A stretch of 64,000 bases of DNA from Streptomyces monomycini (GTDB taxonomy: Bacteria; Actinomycetota; Actinomycetes; Streptomycetales; Streptomycetaceae): positions 186,001 to 250,000 of the forward strand of contig NZ_JAFIQY010000008.1 of the NCBI RefSeq assembly GCF_022271435.1, read 5' to 3'. Below the pieces are notes generated by a model. It had not been told where the DNA came from. It searched no databases and saw only the letters and a program-made list of their open reading frames with translations. Below are positions 10,117 through 19,111 of the stretch, one piece after another. The position numbers were made by a program, and so were the translations under genes. Each line of letters begins with the position of its first letter. The stretch's first letter is position 1.

Positions 10117-10140
10117 CCGGGGGACAGCGCTGTCCCCCGG
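10117..10140. terminator. 12-bp hairpin after terpene synthase
   Basis: A perfect 24-base palindrome (CCGGGGGACAGC and its complement) starts 3 bases after the terpene synthase stop. It may attenuate read-through into the FAD oxidase gene. Confidence 0.6.
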
Positions 10141-10274
10141 CTCCGCGGTCCACGGGGCCGGCCCGTTCCCGGCGGCCCCTTCGGACCCTCAGGCCCTGTC
10201 GCAACGTCCCGGTACCCGGACCGGCGCCCCCCCCGGCGGGCGCGGCCGGGCACCGGCAGGAAGGGTGAACCGTT

Positions 10275-11651
10275 GTGCGTGCAAAGCCCCGTGTCCTCGT
10301 GGTCGGCGGCGGGATCGCCGGCCTGTCCGCGGCCTTCCGGCTCCAGCAGGCCGGCTGCGAGACCGTCGTCCTGGAGAGCGCCGGTCCGGAGCTGGCCGGC
10401 GGCCGGATGGCCACCGTCAACGTCTCGGGATTCGCCGTCAACCGGGCGGCGACCATCCTCATCCACAGCTACCGCGAACTGATCCGCCTCGTCGCCGCGG
10501 CCGGCCTGGCCGGCGAGGTCGTCCCCGGGAGCGACCTGTTCGGCCTGGTCCGCGGCGGCCGGGTGGACCGCGTCCGCCTCGGCTCCCGCCGGCAGCTCGC
10601 CACTGGCGGACTGCTGACCAGCTTCCCCCTCGGCGACATCGCCAAGCTGCTGCGCGACTACCGCCGCGTACGCCCGTTGCTGACACCGCACGACATGTCC
10701 CCGATGGCCGCGGCCGACTTCGAGTCCGTCCATCAGTACGCCACCCGCCGCGGCCTGCGGCCCGAGACCCTGGAGTACCTGCTCGACCCGCTCGTCTCCG
10801 GGCTGTGCCTGGGCGAGCCGGAAGAGGTCTCGGCCGCGATGCCGTTCGTCTTCATCGACGTCATCCTGTGCGGCGGCGGCTTCTTCACCTCCAAGGAAGG
10901 CGTCGGCTTCCTGCCCAAGGGGCTGGCCCGGCAGCTCACCGTCGAGTACCACGCCCAGGTCACCTCGGTCGAGGACCGCGGCGAGGAGGTGGCGGTCACC
11001 TGGCACCGGCCGGGCGAGGCGGAGCACCTGGAGACCGCCGCCGCCTGCGTCCTGGCCGTACCACCGCCGCAGATACCACCGCTGTACGGCCAACTCACGC
11101 CCGACCAGCGAGAGTTCCTGGACGACGCCCCGTACGCCCGCAGCATCCACGTCGCCTTCGGGCTGGACCGCCCGACGGCGGAACGGGCCATGCTGGTGCA
11201 GGCGTCCCGCGTCGAACACCCGGACCTCTGCGCCTTCGTGCTGGAACACAACCTCTCCCCGCAGCGCGTACCGGAAGGGGCGGGGCTGGTCATGACCCAT
11301 CTGCGCGGCGCGTGGTCGGACCGCAACTGGGACCTGGGGGACGACAAGGTGGTGGACCACGTCCTGGCGGGCGTCCGGCGGATGGGCATCCTGCCCGAAC
11401 TGGAGCGCCACACCACCATGACGCACATCTGGCGCGTCGCGCCGTGCCTGATCGGCCGGCGGCCGGGGGACTACCGCGCCATCGCCCGCTTCGCGGCCGG
11501 ATTCGACCCGCGCGGCCGGGTCCAGCCGGCCGGCGGCGACATCCTGGGCCACTCCACCACCAACAGCAGCGTGGCCTCCGGTGAGCGGGCCGCCCGGAAC
11601 CTCGTGGCCCGGCTGCGTACCGAGGGGGCGCTCACGTCGGGACGCCACTGA
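10275..11651 (+). CDS. FAD-dependent amine oxidase/protoporphyrinogen oxidase-like enzyme
   Basis: A 458-residue flavoprotein. The N-terminal Rossmann motif is VLVVGGGIAGLSAAFRLQQAG and a GG motif follows (ELAGGRMAT). The C-terminal FAD-binding block is GGDILGHSTTNSSVASG. The overall layout matches the HemY/amine oxidase superfamily, which includes desaturases and amine oxidases. GTG start with AGGAAGGG upstream. Because it sits between a terpene synthase and a large regulator, it is likely a tailoring dehydrogenase of the terpenoid and not the housekeeping heme enzyme. This is inferred from position. Confidence 0.75.
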   Translation: MRAKPRVLVVGGGIAGLSAAFRLQQAGCETVVLESAGPELAGGRMATVNVSGFAVNRAATILIHSYRELIRLVAAAGLAGEVVPGSDLFGLVRGGRVDRVRLGSRRQLATGGLLTSFPLGDIAKLLRDYRRVRPLLTPHDMSPMAAADFESVHQYATRRGLRPETLEYLLDPLVSGLCLGEPEEVSAAMPFVFIDVILCGGGFFTSKEGVGFLPKGLARQLTVEYHAQVTSVEDRGEEVAVTWHRPGEAEHLETAAACVLAVPPPQIPPLYGQLTPDQREFLDDAPYARSIHVAFGLDRPTAERAMLVQASRVEHPDLCAFVLEHNLSPQRVPEGAGLVMTHLRGAWSDRNWDLGDDKVVDHVLAGVRRMGILPELERHTTMTHIWRVAPCLIGRRPGDYRAIARFAAGFDPRGRVQPAGGDILGHSTTNSSVASGERAARNLVARLRTEGALTSGRH

Positions 11652-11694
11652 CCCGCGTCCCGGTCTGCCAACTGCCTCCGGAGCACCGCCGATT

Positions 11695-11722
11695 CACCCG
11701 TAAGAGTGGCTGCTTACGGGTG
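11695..11722. terminator. 10-bp inverted repeat between FAD oxidase and regulator
   Basis: CACCCGTAAG is repeated as its reverse complement after 8 bases. It lies 44 bases after the oxidase stop and about 190 bases before the LAL regulator. Most likely a terminator, but an operator for the regulator is possible. Confidence 0.5.
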
Positions 11723-11914
11723 CCCCGGGCGGGCCGGAACGGGTAAACGCGTGTGCTTATAGCACGGCCCGGCCCCCGTCGTGCAGCATGTCACTCATCC
11801 TGGTTACCGCGGGTCCGTATGGGCGTACGCTCTGCGCTATCGCAGGCAGAGTGCGGCCGGACGGGCCCGCACTCGCGGCGGGCGGGAGCACCCACGCGGC
11901 GAACGGATTCAGTC

Positions 11915-14845
11915 ATGGCCAACGGATGGGAGCAGGTGCGCAACGCACGGCGTGTCCTGCTCGAACGGAACGCCGAACTCGAAGCGCTGGAGGCGGCCTT
12001 GGACCGGCTCTGCGGCCCTGGTGGGGGCTCCGTCACCACCCGGCGCGGCGGACTGCTCTCCTTCGCCGCACCCGCCGGCATGGGCAAGACCGCGCTGCTC
12101 GCCGAGGTCCGCGCCCGTGCCGCCGCGCACGGCTGCACCGTGCTCTCCGCGCGCGGCGGCGAGCAGGAGCACGGCATGGCCTTCCACGTCGTACGCCAGC
12201 TCGTGCAGCCCGTCCTGGCCGCATACGACGAGGCCGCCTCCCGCACCGTCCTGGGCACCTGGTACGACATCGTCGCCCCGGCCCTCGGTCTGGTGGCCGA
12301 CGCGGGCGGCAGCGTGCCCGACCCGACCGGTGTACGCGACGGCCTGGACTGGCTGGTGACCCGCCTCGCCGTGCAGCAGGCGCCCACCGTGCTGGTCCTG
12401 GACGACGCGCACTGGGCCGACCAGGAGTCCCTGAGCTGGCTCACCGCGTTCGCGCCCCGGGCCGAGGACCTCCCGATGCTCGTGGTGGTCGCCTACCGCC
12501 CCGAAGAACTGCCGCGCGACGCCGCCCCCTTCCGCAAGCTCGCCGAACGCCACGCCACCCGCCCCTTCACCCTCACCCCGTTCACCTGCGACGCGGTCAC
12601 CAGCATCGTCCGCGAGGCGATCGGCGCGGCGGCCGAGGACAAGTTCTGCACCGAATGCTGGGCGGTCACCGACGGCAACCCCTTCGAAGCCGTGGAACTC
12701 GCCGCCGGACTCCGCGAGCGCGGCCTCCAGGGCGGCCGGGACGACCTGCCCGCCCTGCGCGAGATCGCCTCCGCCGTCAAGGGCAAGGGCCTGATCGACC
12801 GGATGGACAAGCTCGGCGGCGCCGCCGTCCGGCTCGCCTGGGCGGTCGCCGTCCTGGGCACCTCGGCCACGCCCGACATCACCGCCGGTGTCGCCGCGCT
12901 CGGCACCGGGTCCGCGGCCGAGGCCGTCACCCAGCTGCGCGAGGCACGCATCCTGGCCCAGGCCGAGGCGCCCGACGGCATCCTGCAGTTCGCCCACCCG
13001 CTGATCGCCACCGCCGTCCACCGGGCGATCCCGGCCTCCCTGCGCGTCGGCATGCACAACGTGGCCGCCGAAGCGGTGGTGGAGGCCGGGCTGGGACCGA
13101 CGGTCGCCGCACGGCACCTGCTGGAGGTGCCCTGCCAGGGCGACGACTGGGTGGTCCACCGGCTGCGCCAGGCCGCGCGGGAGTACGTACGGGCCGGCGC
13201 GCCCGACGCCGCCCGCCGTTTCCTGGCCCGCGCCCTGCGCGAGCCGCCCTCGCCCGAGAACCGCGCCGCCGTCCTGTTCGAACTGGGCGTCGTCACCTTC
13301 CTCTCCGCCCCCGAGGTCACCGTCAACTACCTGCGCGAGGCCTTGGAAGAACCGGATGTCGCCCCCGAACTGCGCGAAGCCGTCACCTACCGGCTCGCCC
13401 AGGCACTCGCCCACACCGACAAGGTCGCCGAGGCCGCGGCGCTCGCCGCCGACGAGGCCCGCCGCACCAGCCTCCCCGGCACCCGGCTGCGGATGCAGGC
13501 CGAGAACTTCGTCTGGAGCGCCTTCCGCGCCGACGAACCGGACTCCGCGGCCCGCTCCCGCAGGCTGGCCCGGCTCGCCGACCACCTCACCGGCGACGGC
13601 CTCGCCGAGCGCTACATCCTCGGCCTGCGCGCCTGGGACTGCGTGGTGCACGGCGAGCCCGCCACCACCGCCCTGCGCTACGCCGAGGCGGCCCTGGTCG
13701 GCGGACTCAGCTGGACCGAGGACAACCGCGGGTTCGAGGTGCCGGTCGCCGTCGCCATGGTGTTCATGTACTGCGACCAGCCAGGCCGCGCCGAGGAACT
13801 GTTCACCCGCGGCATGGCCGAGTGCGAGCGCAAGGGCTGGCGCGGCGCCCACCTGGCCTTCGGCCACGCCCTGCTCGGCTACATCCGCTACCGCCGCGGC
13901 GCGCTGACCGAGGCCGAGACCCTGGTACGCGAAGGGCTGCGGATCGCCGAGCGGGTCGGCGGCGCGGTACCGGCCCGGTGGTACGCCATCGGCATCCTCA
14001 TCGAGATCCTGCTCGCCCGCGGCCGCGTCGACGACGCCCAGGAGATCGCCGACCACTTCAGCTACGGCGACATCGTGCCCAACGCCGTCGTCTACCCCGA
14101 CTCCCGCACCGTCTACAGCGAACTGCTGCTGGCCCGCGGCCTGCACCGGCACGCCGAACACCACCTCAAGGCGGTCGGCAGGCGGCTGGAGGCCCGCGGC
14201 ATGCGCAACCCCGCCTGGTGCCCCTGGCAGCTGCACCTCGCCCGCGCCACGACGCTCACCGACAGCCCGCGCGCCGTCGAGCTGGCCGAGGAAGGCGTAC
14301 GCCGGGCCCGCAGGTTCGGCACCGCGACGGCCGTCGGCGAGGCCCTGCACTGTGCCGCCACCGTGATCGGCGGCGGCCGGGCCCTCAAACTGCTCGCCGA
14401 GGCCGTACGCGAACTGGAGCACTCACCCGCCGGCTACGCGCTGGCCGAAGCCCTGGTCGACCACGGAGCGGCGCTGCGCCGGGCCGGCCTGCCCCAGGAC
14501 GCGGCCGAGCGCCTCTACCGCGGGCTGGAGGGCGCGGTCCACTGCGGAGCCGACGGCCTGGCGGAACGCGCCCGCGACGAGCTGTCCGCGGCCGGCCTGC
14601 GCCCGCTCCAGCTGCACAGCACCGGCACCGAGACCCTCACCGCCCAGGAGCGGGCGGCCGCCGAACGCCTCGCGCAGGACTGGCCCACCAGCCGCATCGC
14701 CGAGGAGCTGGCCGTCCCGGAGACGGTCGTCACCCGTCTGCTGTCCAGTGTCTGCCGCAAGATGGGCACGGACTACGCGGGCCTGCCGCGGCTGCTGGAG
14801 ACGGCCGCCCCGGGCGTCGCGCCGGCCGAGCCGCCGCTGCGTTGA
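11915..14845 (+). CDS. LuxR-family large ATP-binding regulator (LAL)
   Basis: A 976-residue protein with an N-terminal AAA-type ATPase: Walker A APAGMGKTALL at about residues 53-63, and Walker B VLVLDDAHWAD at about 160. A long TPR-like helical middle follows. The C-terminus has a LuxR-type helix-turn-helix (LTAQERAAAERLAQDW...SRIAEELAVPETVVTRLLSSV), which is diverged from consensus. This is the LAL layout of pathway-specific activators. It lies just after the terpenoid genes on the same strand and is the likely cluster regulator. ATG chosen at the start of conserved coding; upstream frame is long but non-coding in character. Confidence 0.85.
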   Translation: MANGWEQVRNARRVLLERNAELEALEAALDRLCGPGGGSVTTRRGGLLSFAAPAGMGKTALLAEVRARAAAHGCTVLSARGGEQEHGMAFHVVRQLVQPVLAAYDEAASRTVLGTWYDIVAPALGLVADAGGSVPDPTGVRDGLDWLVTRLAVQQAPTVLVLDDAHWADQESLSWLTAFAPRAEDLPMLVVVAYRPEELPRDAAPFRKLAERHATRPFTLTPFTCDAVTSIVREAIGAAAEDKFCTECWAVTDGNPFEAVELAAGLRERGLQGGRDDLPALREIASAVKGKGLIDRMDKLGGAAVRLAWAVAVLGTSATPDITAGVAALGTGSAAEAVTQLREARILAQAEAPDGILQFAHPLIATAVHRAIPASLRVGMHNVAAEAVVEAGLGPTVAARHLLEVPCQGDDWVVHRLRQAAREYVRAGAPDAARRFLARALREPPSPENRAAVLFELGVVTFLSAPEVTVNYLREALEEPDVAPELREAVTYRLAQALAHTDKVAEAAALAADEARRTSLPGTRLRMQAENFVWSAFRADEPDSAARSRRLARLADHLTGDGLAERYILGLRAWDCVVHGEPATTALRYAEAALVGGLSWTEDNRGFEVPVAVAMVFMYCDQPGRAEELFTRGMAECERKGWRGAHLAFGHALLGYIRYRRGALTEAETLVREGLRIAERVGGAVPARWYAIGILIEILLARGRVDDAQEIADHFSYGDIVPNAVVYPDSRTVYSELLLARGLHRHAEHHLKAVGRRLEARGMRNPAWCPWQLHLARATTLTDSPRAVELAEEGVRRARRFGTATAVGEALHCAATVIGGGRALKLLAEAVRELEHSPAGYALAEALVDHGAALRRAGLPQDAAERLYRGLEGAVHCGADGLAERARDELSAAGLRPLQLHSTGTETLTAQERAAAERLAQDWPTSRIAEELAVPETVVTRLLSSVCRKMGTDYAGLPRLLETAAPGVAPAEPPLR

Positions 14846-14887
14846 CGCCGGGCCCGCCGGCCGCCGGCGGCCACGTACGATGGCGGT

Positions 14888-15388
14888 ATGTCCTTCCTCC
14901 GCCGCCGCAGCGCAGCCACGCCCGCCGGGCCTGACTTCGACGTCCTCGCCATGGACCCCGGGGACTGGCCCGGCAATCTCGGAGCGGGACTGCTGCCCGC
15001 CCCCGACGGCAGCTGCCAGGGAGTCTTCCTGCGCTACGACCTGTTCGGCGGCCGCGGCCCCGCGATGATCATCGGCAACCTCCCGGAGGGCTCCCCGGCG
15101 CGCGACCTCGCCGACGGCCAGGTGCCGTTCGAGGTGGCACAGCTCCTCGCGGCGCTGGAGAACGACGAGCCGGTCACCGTCGTCGAGACCGAGGACACCC
15201 CGGTCATGCACGACGACAACCTGCTGATCGTCAAGCGCGTCAAGTGCTCCGAGGGCCGGATCTCCTGCGCCCAGTTCGACCGCAGCGACGGCGTCCTGGT
15301 CACCATCGCCAGCTGGGACCGGCCGATCACCGACGACCTGTACGCCCTCCTGAAGCCGCTGCCGGCGGAGATGTTCCAGCAGGGGTGA
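14888..15388 (+). CDS. conserved hypothetical protein
   Basis: A 166-residue soluble protein with acidic, beta-rich sequence and no membrane segment or signal peptide. I recognise it only as a conserved streptomycete protein of unknown function. It opens MSFLRRRSAA and then reads DFDVLAMDPGDWPGNLGAG. It follows the LAL regulator by 42 bases, so read-through transcription is possible. A strong convergent hairpin lies after its stop. Confidence 0.75.
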   Translation: MSFLRRRSAATPAGPDFDVLAMDPGDWPGNLGAGLLPAPDGSCQGVFLRYDLFGGRGPAMIIGNLPEGSPARDLADGQVPFEVAQLLAALENDEPVTVVETEDTPVMHDDNLLIVKRVKCSEGRISCAQFDRSDGVLVTIASWDRPITDDLYALLKPLPAEMFQQG

Positions 15389-15422
15389 TCCCGGGGACAC
15401 GCGGTCCCGGACGGCGGCCGGA

Positions 15423-15456
15423 CGCCGTGCCGGGCCGCCGAGCGCCCGGCACGGCG
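15423..15456. terminator. 12-bp stem hairpin between convergent genes
   Basis: CGCCGTGCCGGG and its exact reverse complement are separated by 10 bases. The element sits between the hypothetical gene (plus) and the amidase gene (minus) and probably terminates both. Confidence 0.75.
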
Positions 15457-15474
15457 CCGCATGCCGTGTGCCGC

Positions 15475-17472
15475 CTACCGCTGTGAGGACCGCACGTCCA
15501 CATCGGCCGCCCGCACATAGCCGACCCGGTGCCCCACCTGGATCTCGTAGTACACATCCTGGCCGCGCACGACCGCGTGCCGGGACAGGTCGTACGTCGG
15601 GGCGTAGAAGTACTCGCCGCGCACCCGGTTGCCGACGGCATAGCGCTGGCCGGACAGCAGCTTGTACGGGAGCGGCGTGACCGCCTGCACCGGCACGCCC
15701 GCCGGGTAGGCCGCCGCCTCCGGGTACGCCCGGCCGTAGACCGGGATGTCCGCCCGGCCCGCCTTCGGCGTGATCACCAGCCCCTTCGCGTCGACCGCGG
15801 TGGGCTGCTCCGGCGGGTTGTGGAACCACGCCTTCCGGCCCAGGTACCAGATGGCCGTCCACTCACCCCGGCGCTCCGCGACCGCGTACCGCTGGCCGGT
15901 GGTGGCACGGGCGCCGGTGTCGTTCACCCCGGTCGTCGAGGGGCTGCCGTCCGGGCGCAGGCCGATGTCCTCGACCAGGGGCGCGCTCGCACTCGGTTCG
16001 GTGTGCAGGCGCACCGCGGCCGAGCCGTGCGGCGCGCACGGCTGCCCCGGCTTGACGCAGTCCGTGTAGAGGGGCCGGTGCCGGTCGTAATCGGGGCGGA
16101 TGGTGACCAGGCCGCCTCTGGGGCCCGCCGTACGGACGAACGGCTTGCCCAGCAGCCGGAAGTAGTGCGCCCAGTCCCAGTACGGGCCCGGGTCGGTGTG
16201 CATGCCCTTGATCGTGGCGGGGGTGGTGCCCGGCACGTTGTCGTGGCCGATGATGTGCTGCCGGTCCAGGGGCAGGTCGTACTTGTGCGCCAGGTAGCGC
16301 ACCAGCCGCGCGGACGCGCGGTACATCGCCTCCGTGTACCAGGCGTCCGGAGCCGCGAGGAAACCTTCGTGCTCGATGCCGACGGAGTGCGCGTTGACGT
16401 ACCAGTTCCCCGCGTGCCAGGCGACGTCCTTGGTCGGCACGTGCTGGGCGATCAGCCCGTCCGCGGACCGGATCGTGTAGTGCCAGGAGACATACGTCGG
16501 GTCCTTGATGAGCTTCAGCGTCGTCTCCCACGACCCCTCGGTGTCGTGCACGACGATGGCGTCGACCCGCTGGTCCCGCGGCCGGTCCGCCTTGTCGTGG
16601 TTGCCGTAGTCACCGTCGCCGAACTCCTCGTACGGCGCGGGCACGGACACGCAGGAGACCGTACGCGGGCATTCGAGGCGGGAACCGTCCGCCGGGGCGG
16701 CGGACCGCAGCCCGAGGCGCCCGAGCTGTGCCCGGTCCGGCGTCAGTCCCGGTGCGGCGGGCAGCGTCACCCGCTGGCCGGAGTCGGTCGTACGGGACTG
16801 GCCCTGCCGCAGGACGTCGTACACGTCGTCGGCGAAGCCCGCCGCCGTCCGGGCGTCGTCCGCGCCCGGGTAGCGGGCGACGGCCCCGTACCAGCGGGCC
16901 GGGTCGGCGGAGCGCGGCCCCAGGCGGCGCTGCTCCTCGGCCAGCAGCGCCGCACCGCCGCGGATGTTGGCCGCCGGATCCCGGCGCAGCCGTTCGGCGG
17001 GCAGCCCGGTCAGCCGCGCCGCCCGCTCCAGGGTGCGCAGCCGGGCGGGCAGCGCGCCGGCGGCCGGGAGCTGTGCGGGGGCCCGCTTGCGGGCACGGGA
17101 GTCGTCGCCGCGCGGGTCCTCGTCACCGTCGCTGTGGTGCGGCCGCCCGGCCAGCGCCGTACGGGCGTCGGTCAGGTGCATCGGGCCGTAGCCCCCGGAG
17201 ACGCTGGGCGCGCCGCCGTGCGCGTCCCAGCGGGACTCCATGTACGCGACGGCCAGCAGCACGTCCCGCGGGACGCCGTGGCGCGCGGCGGCGTCCGCGA
17301 ACGCCTGCTGGAGGGAGCCGGCGGCGGGCCGGGACGCCGCGGCGCGGGGCTGCCCGTCCGGGGCGGACGGCGCGGCGGAGACCAGGGGCAGCACCAAGGC
17401 CGCCGCCGCGACGGCGGTGGCGGCCCTGAGCGCTCTGGAGCGGGGGGGTCTCTTCTCGTCGGATCCTCGCAA
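15475..17472 (-). CDS. secreted N-acetylmuramoyl-L-alanine amidase (Amidase_2/PGRP)
   Basis: A 665-residue exported cell-wall hydrolase. A signal peptide (Arg-rich start, then AATAVAAAALVLPLVSAAPSA) precedes a lysozyme/transglycosylase-like region (about 55-240; GVPRDVLLAVAYMESRWD holds a candidate Glu). The amidase_2 domain follows (about 295-440), with zinc-ligand candidates in IVVHDTEG, HIIGHDNVPG and HTDPGPYWDW. SH3-like repeats fill the C-terminus (VPVQAVTPLPYKLLSGQRYAV). The start is TTG with GGAGG 5 bases upstream. It cuts the amide bond between MurNAc and the stem peptide. The fused front region may add a second bond specificity. Confidence 0.88.
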   Translation of the reverse strand: MRGSDEKRPPRSRALRAATAVAAAALVLPLVSAAPSAPDGQPRAAASRPAAGSLQQAFADAAARHGVPRDVLLAVAYMESRWDAHGGAPSVSGGYGPMHLTDARTALAGRPHHSDGDEDPRGDDSRARKRAPAQLPAAGALPARLRTLERAARLTGLPAERLRRDPAANIRGGAALLAEEQRRLGPRSADPARWYGAVARYPGADDARTAAGFADDVYDVLRQGQSRTTDSGQRVTLPAAPGLTPDRAQLGRLGLRSAAPADGSRLECPRTVSCVSVPAPYEEFGDGDYGNHDKADRPRDQRVDAIVVHDTEGSWETTLKLIKDPTYVSWHYTIRSADGLIAQHVPTKDVAWHAGNWYVNAHSVGIEHEGFLAAPDAWYTEAMYRASARLVRYLAHKYDLPLDRQHIIGHDNVPGTTPATIKGMHTDPGPYWDWAHYFRLLGKPFVRTAGPRGGLVTIRPDYDRHRPLYTDCVKPGQPCAPHGSAAVRLHTEPSASAPLVEDIGLRPDGSPSTTGVNDTGARATTGQRYAVAERRGEWTAIWYLGRKAWFHNPPEQPTAVDAKGLVITPKAGRADIPVYGRAYPEAAAYPAGVPVQAVTPLPYKLLSGQRYAVGNRVRGEYFYAPTYDLSRHAVVRGQDVYYEIQVGHRVGYVRAADVDVRSSQR

Positions 17473-17668
17473 CGCAGCCTCCTGTGGCCGACCGGGACGA
17501 GCCGGGGCGTCTGACGGATGGTGTGCATACGGCCGTGCGCGGAACGGGATTCTTACAGCTATCGCCTGGCCGACGATCCGTCAATCACCGTGCGCCCCAA
17601 GGGCTTCGTATGTCAGCGCGCTTCCCGGAACCCCGTACGAGAGCGGCGGCGGCCCCCGGCCCGCACGA

Positions 17669-17701
17669 GTGAGCGGCACGCCCTTACGGCGTGCCGCTCA
17701 C
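17669..17701 (-). terminator. 14-bp stem hairpin after APH gene
   Basis: GTGAGCGGCACGCC and its exact reverse complement flank a 5-base loop, 17 bases beyond the stop of the APH-type gene on the minus strand. Confidence 0.8.
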
Positions 17702-17717
17702 ATGCCCCCTGCGCGGA

Positions 17718-18851
17718 TCAGCGGGTGCCGACCGCCGCCCGTACCGCACGGCGTGCCATCTGGCAGTCGTCGTGCAGCCGGCGCAGCAGCAGCCGCTGCT
17801 CCTCGCCCGCGGCCAGCGCACCGGGGTGTCCCGGCCCCGGCGTGCCCGTCGGCGTGGGCTCGCGCATGGTGCGCTGCACGGCGGTTTCGTAACGCCGTAT
17901 TTCGCGGGTGAGCACCAGCATCAGATTCACCAGGAAGGCGTCCCGCGCGGCCGGTCCCGCGGCCTGCGCGAGCTGGCTGATCTGGCGGCGCGCCACAGGG
18001 GCGTCACCGAGCACCGACCACAGGGTGGCGAGGTCGTAGCCCGGCAGGTACCAGCCGGCGTGGTCCCAGTCGAGCAGCACCGGCCCGGCGGGGGAGAGCA
18101 GGACGTTGTTCAGCAGCGCGTCGCCGTGGCAGAACTGGCCCTGGGTGTGGGCCAGACCGTGCAGCAGCTTCTGCAGGTCGCCCAGGTCCCGGTCGGTCAG
18201 CAGGCCGAGGTCGTGGAAGCGCCCGATGCGGCCCGCGTAGTCCAGCGGCGCGTCGAACATCCCGGCCGGCGGCCGCCAGAGGTTGACCCGGCAGATCGCG
18301 CCGAGTGCGGCCCGTACGTCGGCGCGCGGCGGTGCTTCGGTCGGATGCCGTTGGAGGGAGGCGACCCGGCCGGGCATCCGCTCGACGACCAGGGTGCAGT
18401 TGTCAGGATCCGCGGCGACCAGCCTCGGTACGCGCACCGGCGGACGGTGGCGTACGAAGGACCGATATGCAGCTATTTCGTGCCGGAATCGCTCGGCCCA
18501 CGCGGGGGAGCGGTCCAGTAAACACTTGGCGACCGCGGTCGTACGGCCGGTGGTGCCCACCAGGAGGACGGACTTGCCGCTCCGGCGCAGCACCTGGACC
18601 GGATGGAACTCGGGGCAGATGCGGTGCACGGAGGCGACCGCGGCGCGCAGCTGAGCACCCTGGGGGCCGGACAAGTCGAGTCTCCCGCTGAGCGGTTGGG
18701 TGCCTCCCCCTTGCACCCGCCGGTTGCGGCCGCCGGTGAGGCCGGAAACCGCCCCCGTCGACTGGGAGGGGTCGAGATACGGCCCGCTTCCCGGAGGCTG
18801 CGGACGGTACGGCCGGTTCGGGGCGCTCACGGCGGACGATGCTGCGTACAT
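17718..18851 (-). CDS. aminoglycoside phosphotransferase-family kinase
   Basis: A 377-residue protein with the APH/choline kinase fold. The Brenner-type catalytic motif is [11 protein letters not shown] and the metal-binding motif is LLDWDHAG. A disordered N-terminal 60 residues precedes the kinase core. The start MYAASSAV was picked for an AAGGGA box upstream; longer frames exist. Codon 111 is TTA (18519-18521), which makes the gene a likely bldA target. The substrate is unknown: family members phosphorylate aminoglycosides, thiamine, homoserine or choline. It is divergent from the NsdA-like regulator. Confidence 0.8.
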   Translation of the reverse strand: MYAASSAVSAPNRPYRPQPPGSGPYLDPSQSTGAVSGLTGGRNRRVQGGGTQPLSGRLDLSGPQGAQLRAAVASVHRICPEFHPVQVLRRSGKSVLLVGTTGRTTAVAKCLLDRSPAWAERFRHEIAAYRSFVRHRPPVRVPRLVAADPDNCTLVVERMPGRVASLQRHPTEAPPRADVRAALGAICRVNLWRPPAGMFDAPLDYAGRIGRFHDLGLLTDRDLGDLQKLLHGLAHTQGQFCHGDALLNNVLLSPAGPVLLDWDHAGWYLPGYDLATLWSVLGDAPVARRQISQLAQAAGPAARDAFLVNLMLVLTREIRRYETAVQRTMREPTPTGTPGPGHPGALAAGEEQRLLLRRLHDDCQMARRAVRAAVGTR

Positions 18852-19009
18852 GGGTGAGACAGATCCCTTCGTGCGCCGACGAGTTGCAGTGCGGCTCCCG
18901 GCCCGGCGACCCGGGGCCCGAAGGCCCCGGATCCGGTGTCCGCACCCTGGGGAATGCGGTACCGACACCGGGCCGGGGGCTGCACTTCTACAGAACACGC
19001 GGGCGCGGG

Positions 19010-19050
19010 TGGCAGACCATCTGGCGGACCCTGGCGAACCCTGGCGAATG
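19010..19050 (+). repeat. phased TGGCRRACC-type direct repeats upstream of NsdA-like gene
   Basis: Four near-identical 9-base units begin at 19010, 19022, 19032 and 19042 (TGGCAGACC, TGGCGGACC, TGGCGAACC, TGGCGAATG). Spacing is 12, 10 and 10 bases, about one helical turn. The array ends about 60 bases before the GTG start. It could be a multi-site operator. Confidence 0.55.
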
Positions 19051-19111
19051 CTCGCGGGCGTCCTCGGCGGCCCGTTACTGTCAAGTCAGTCGAGGAACCT
19101 GGGGGCTTGAC

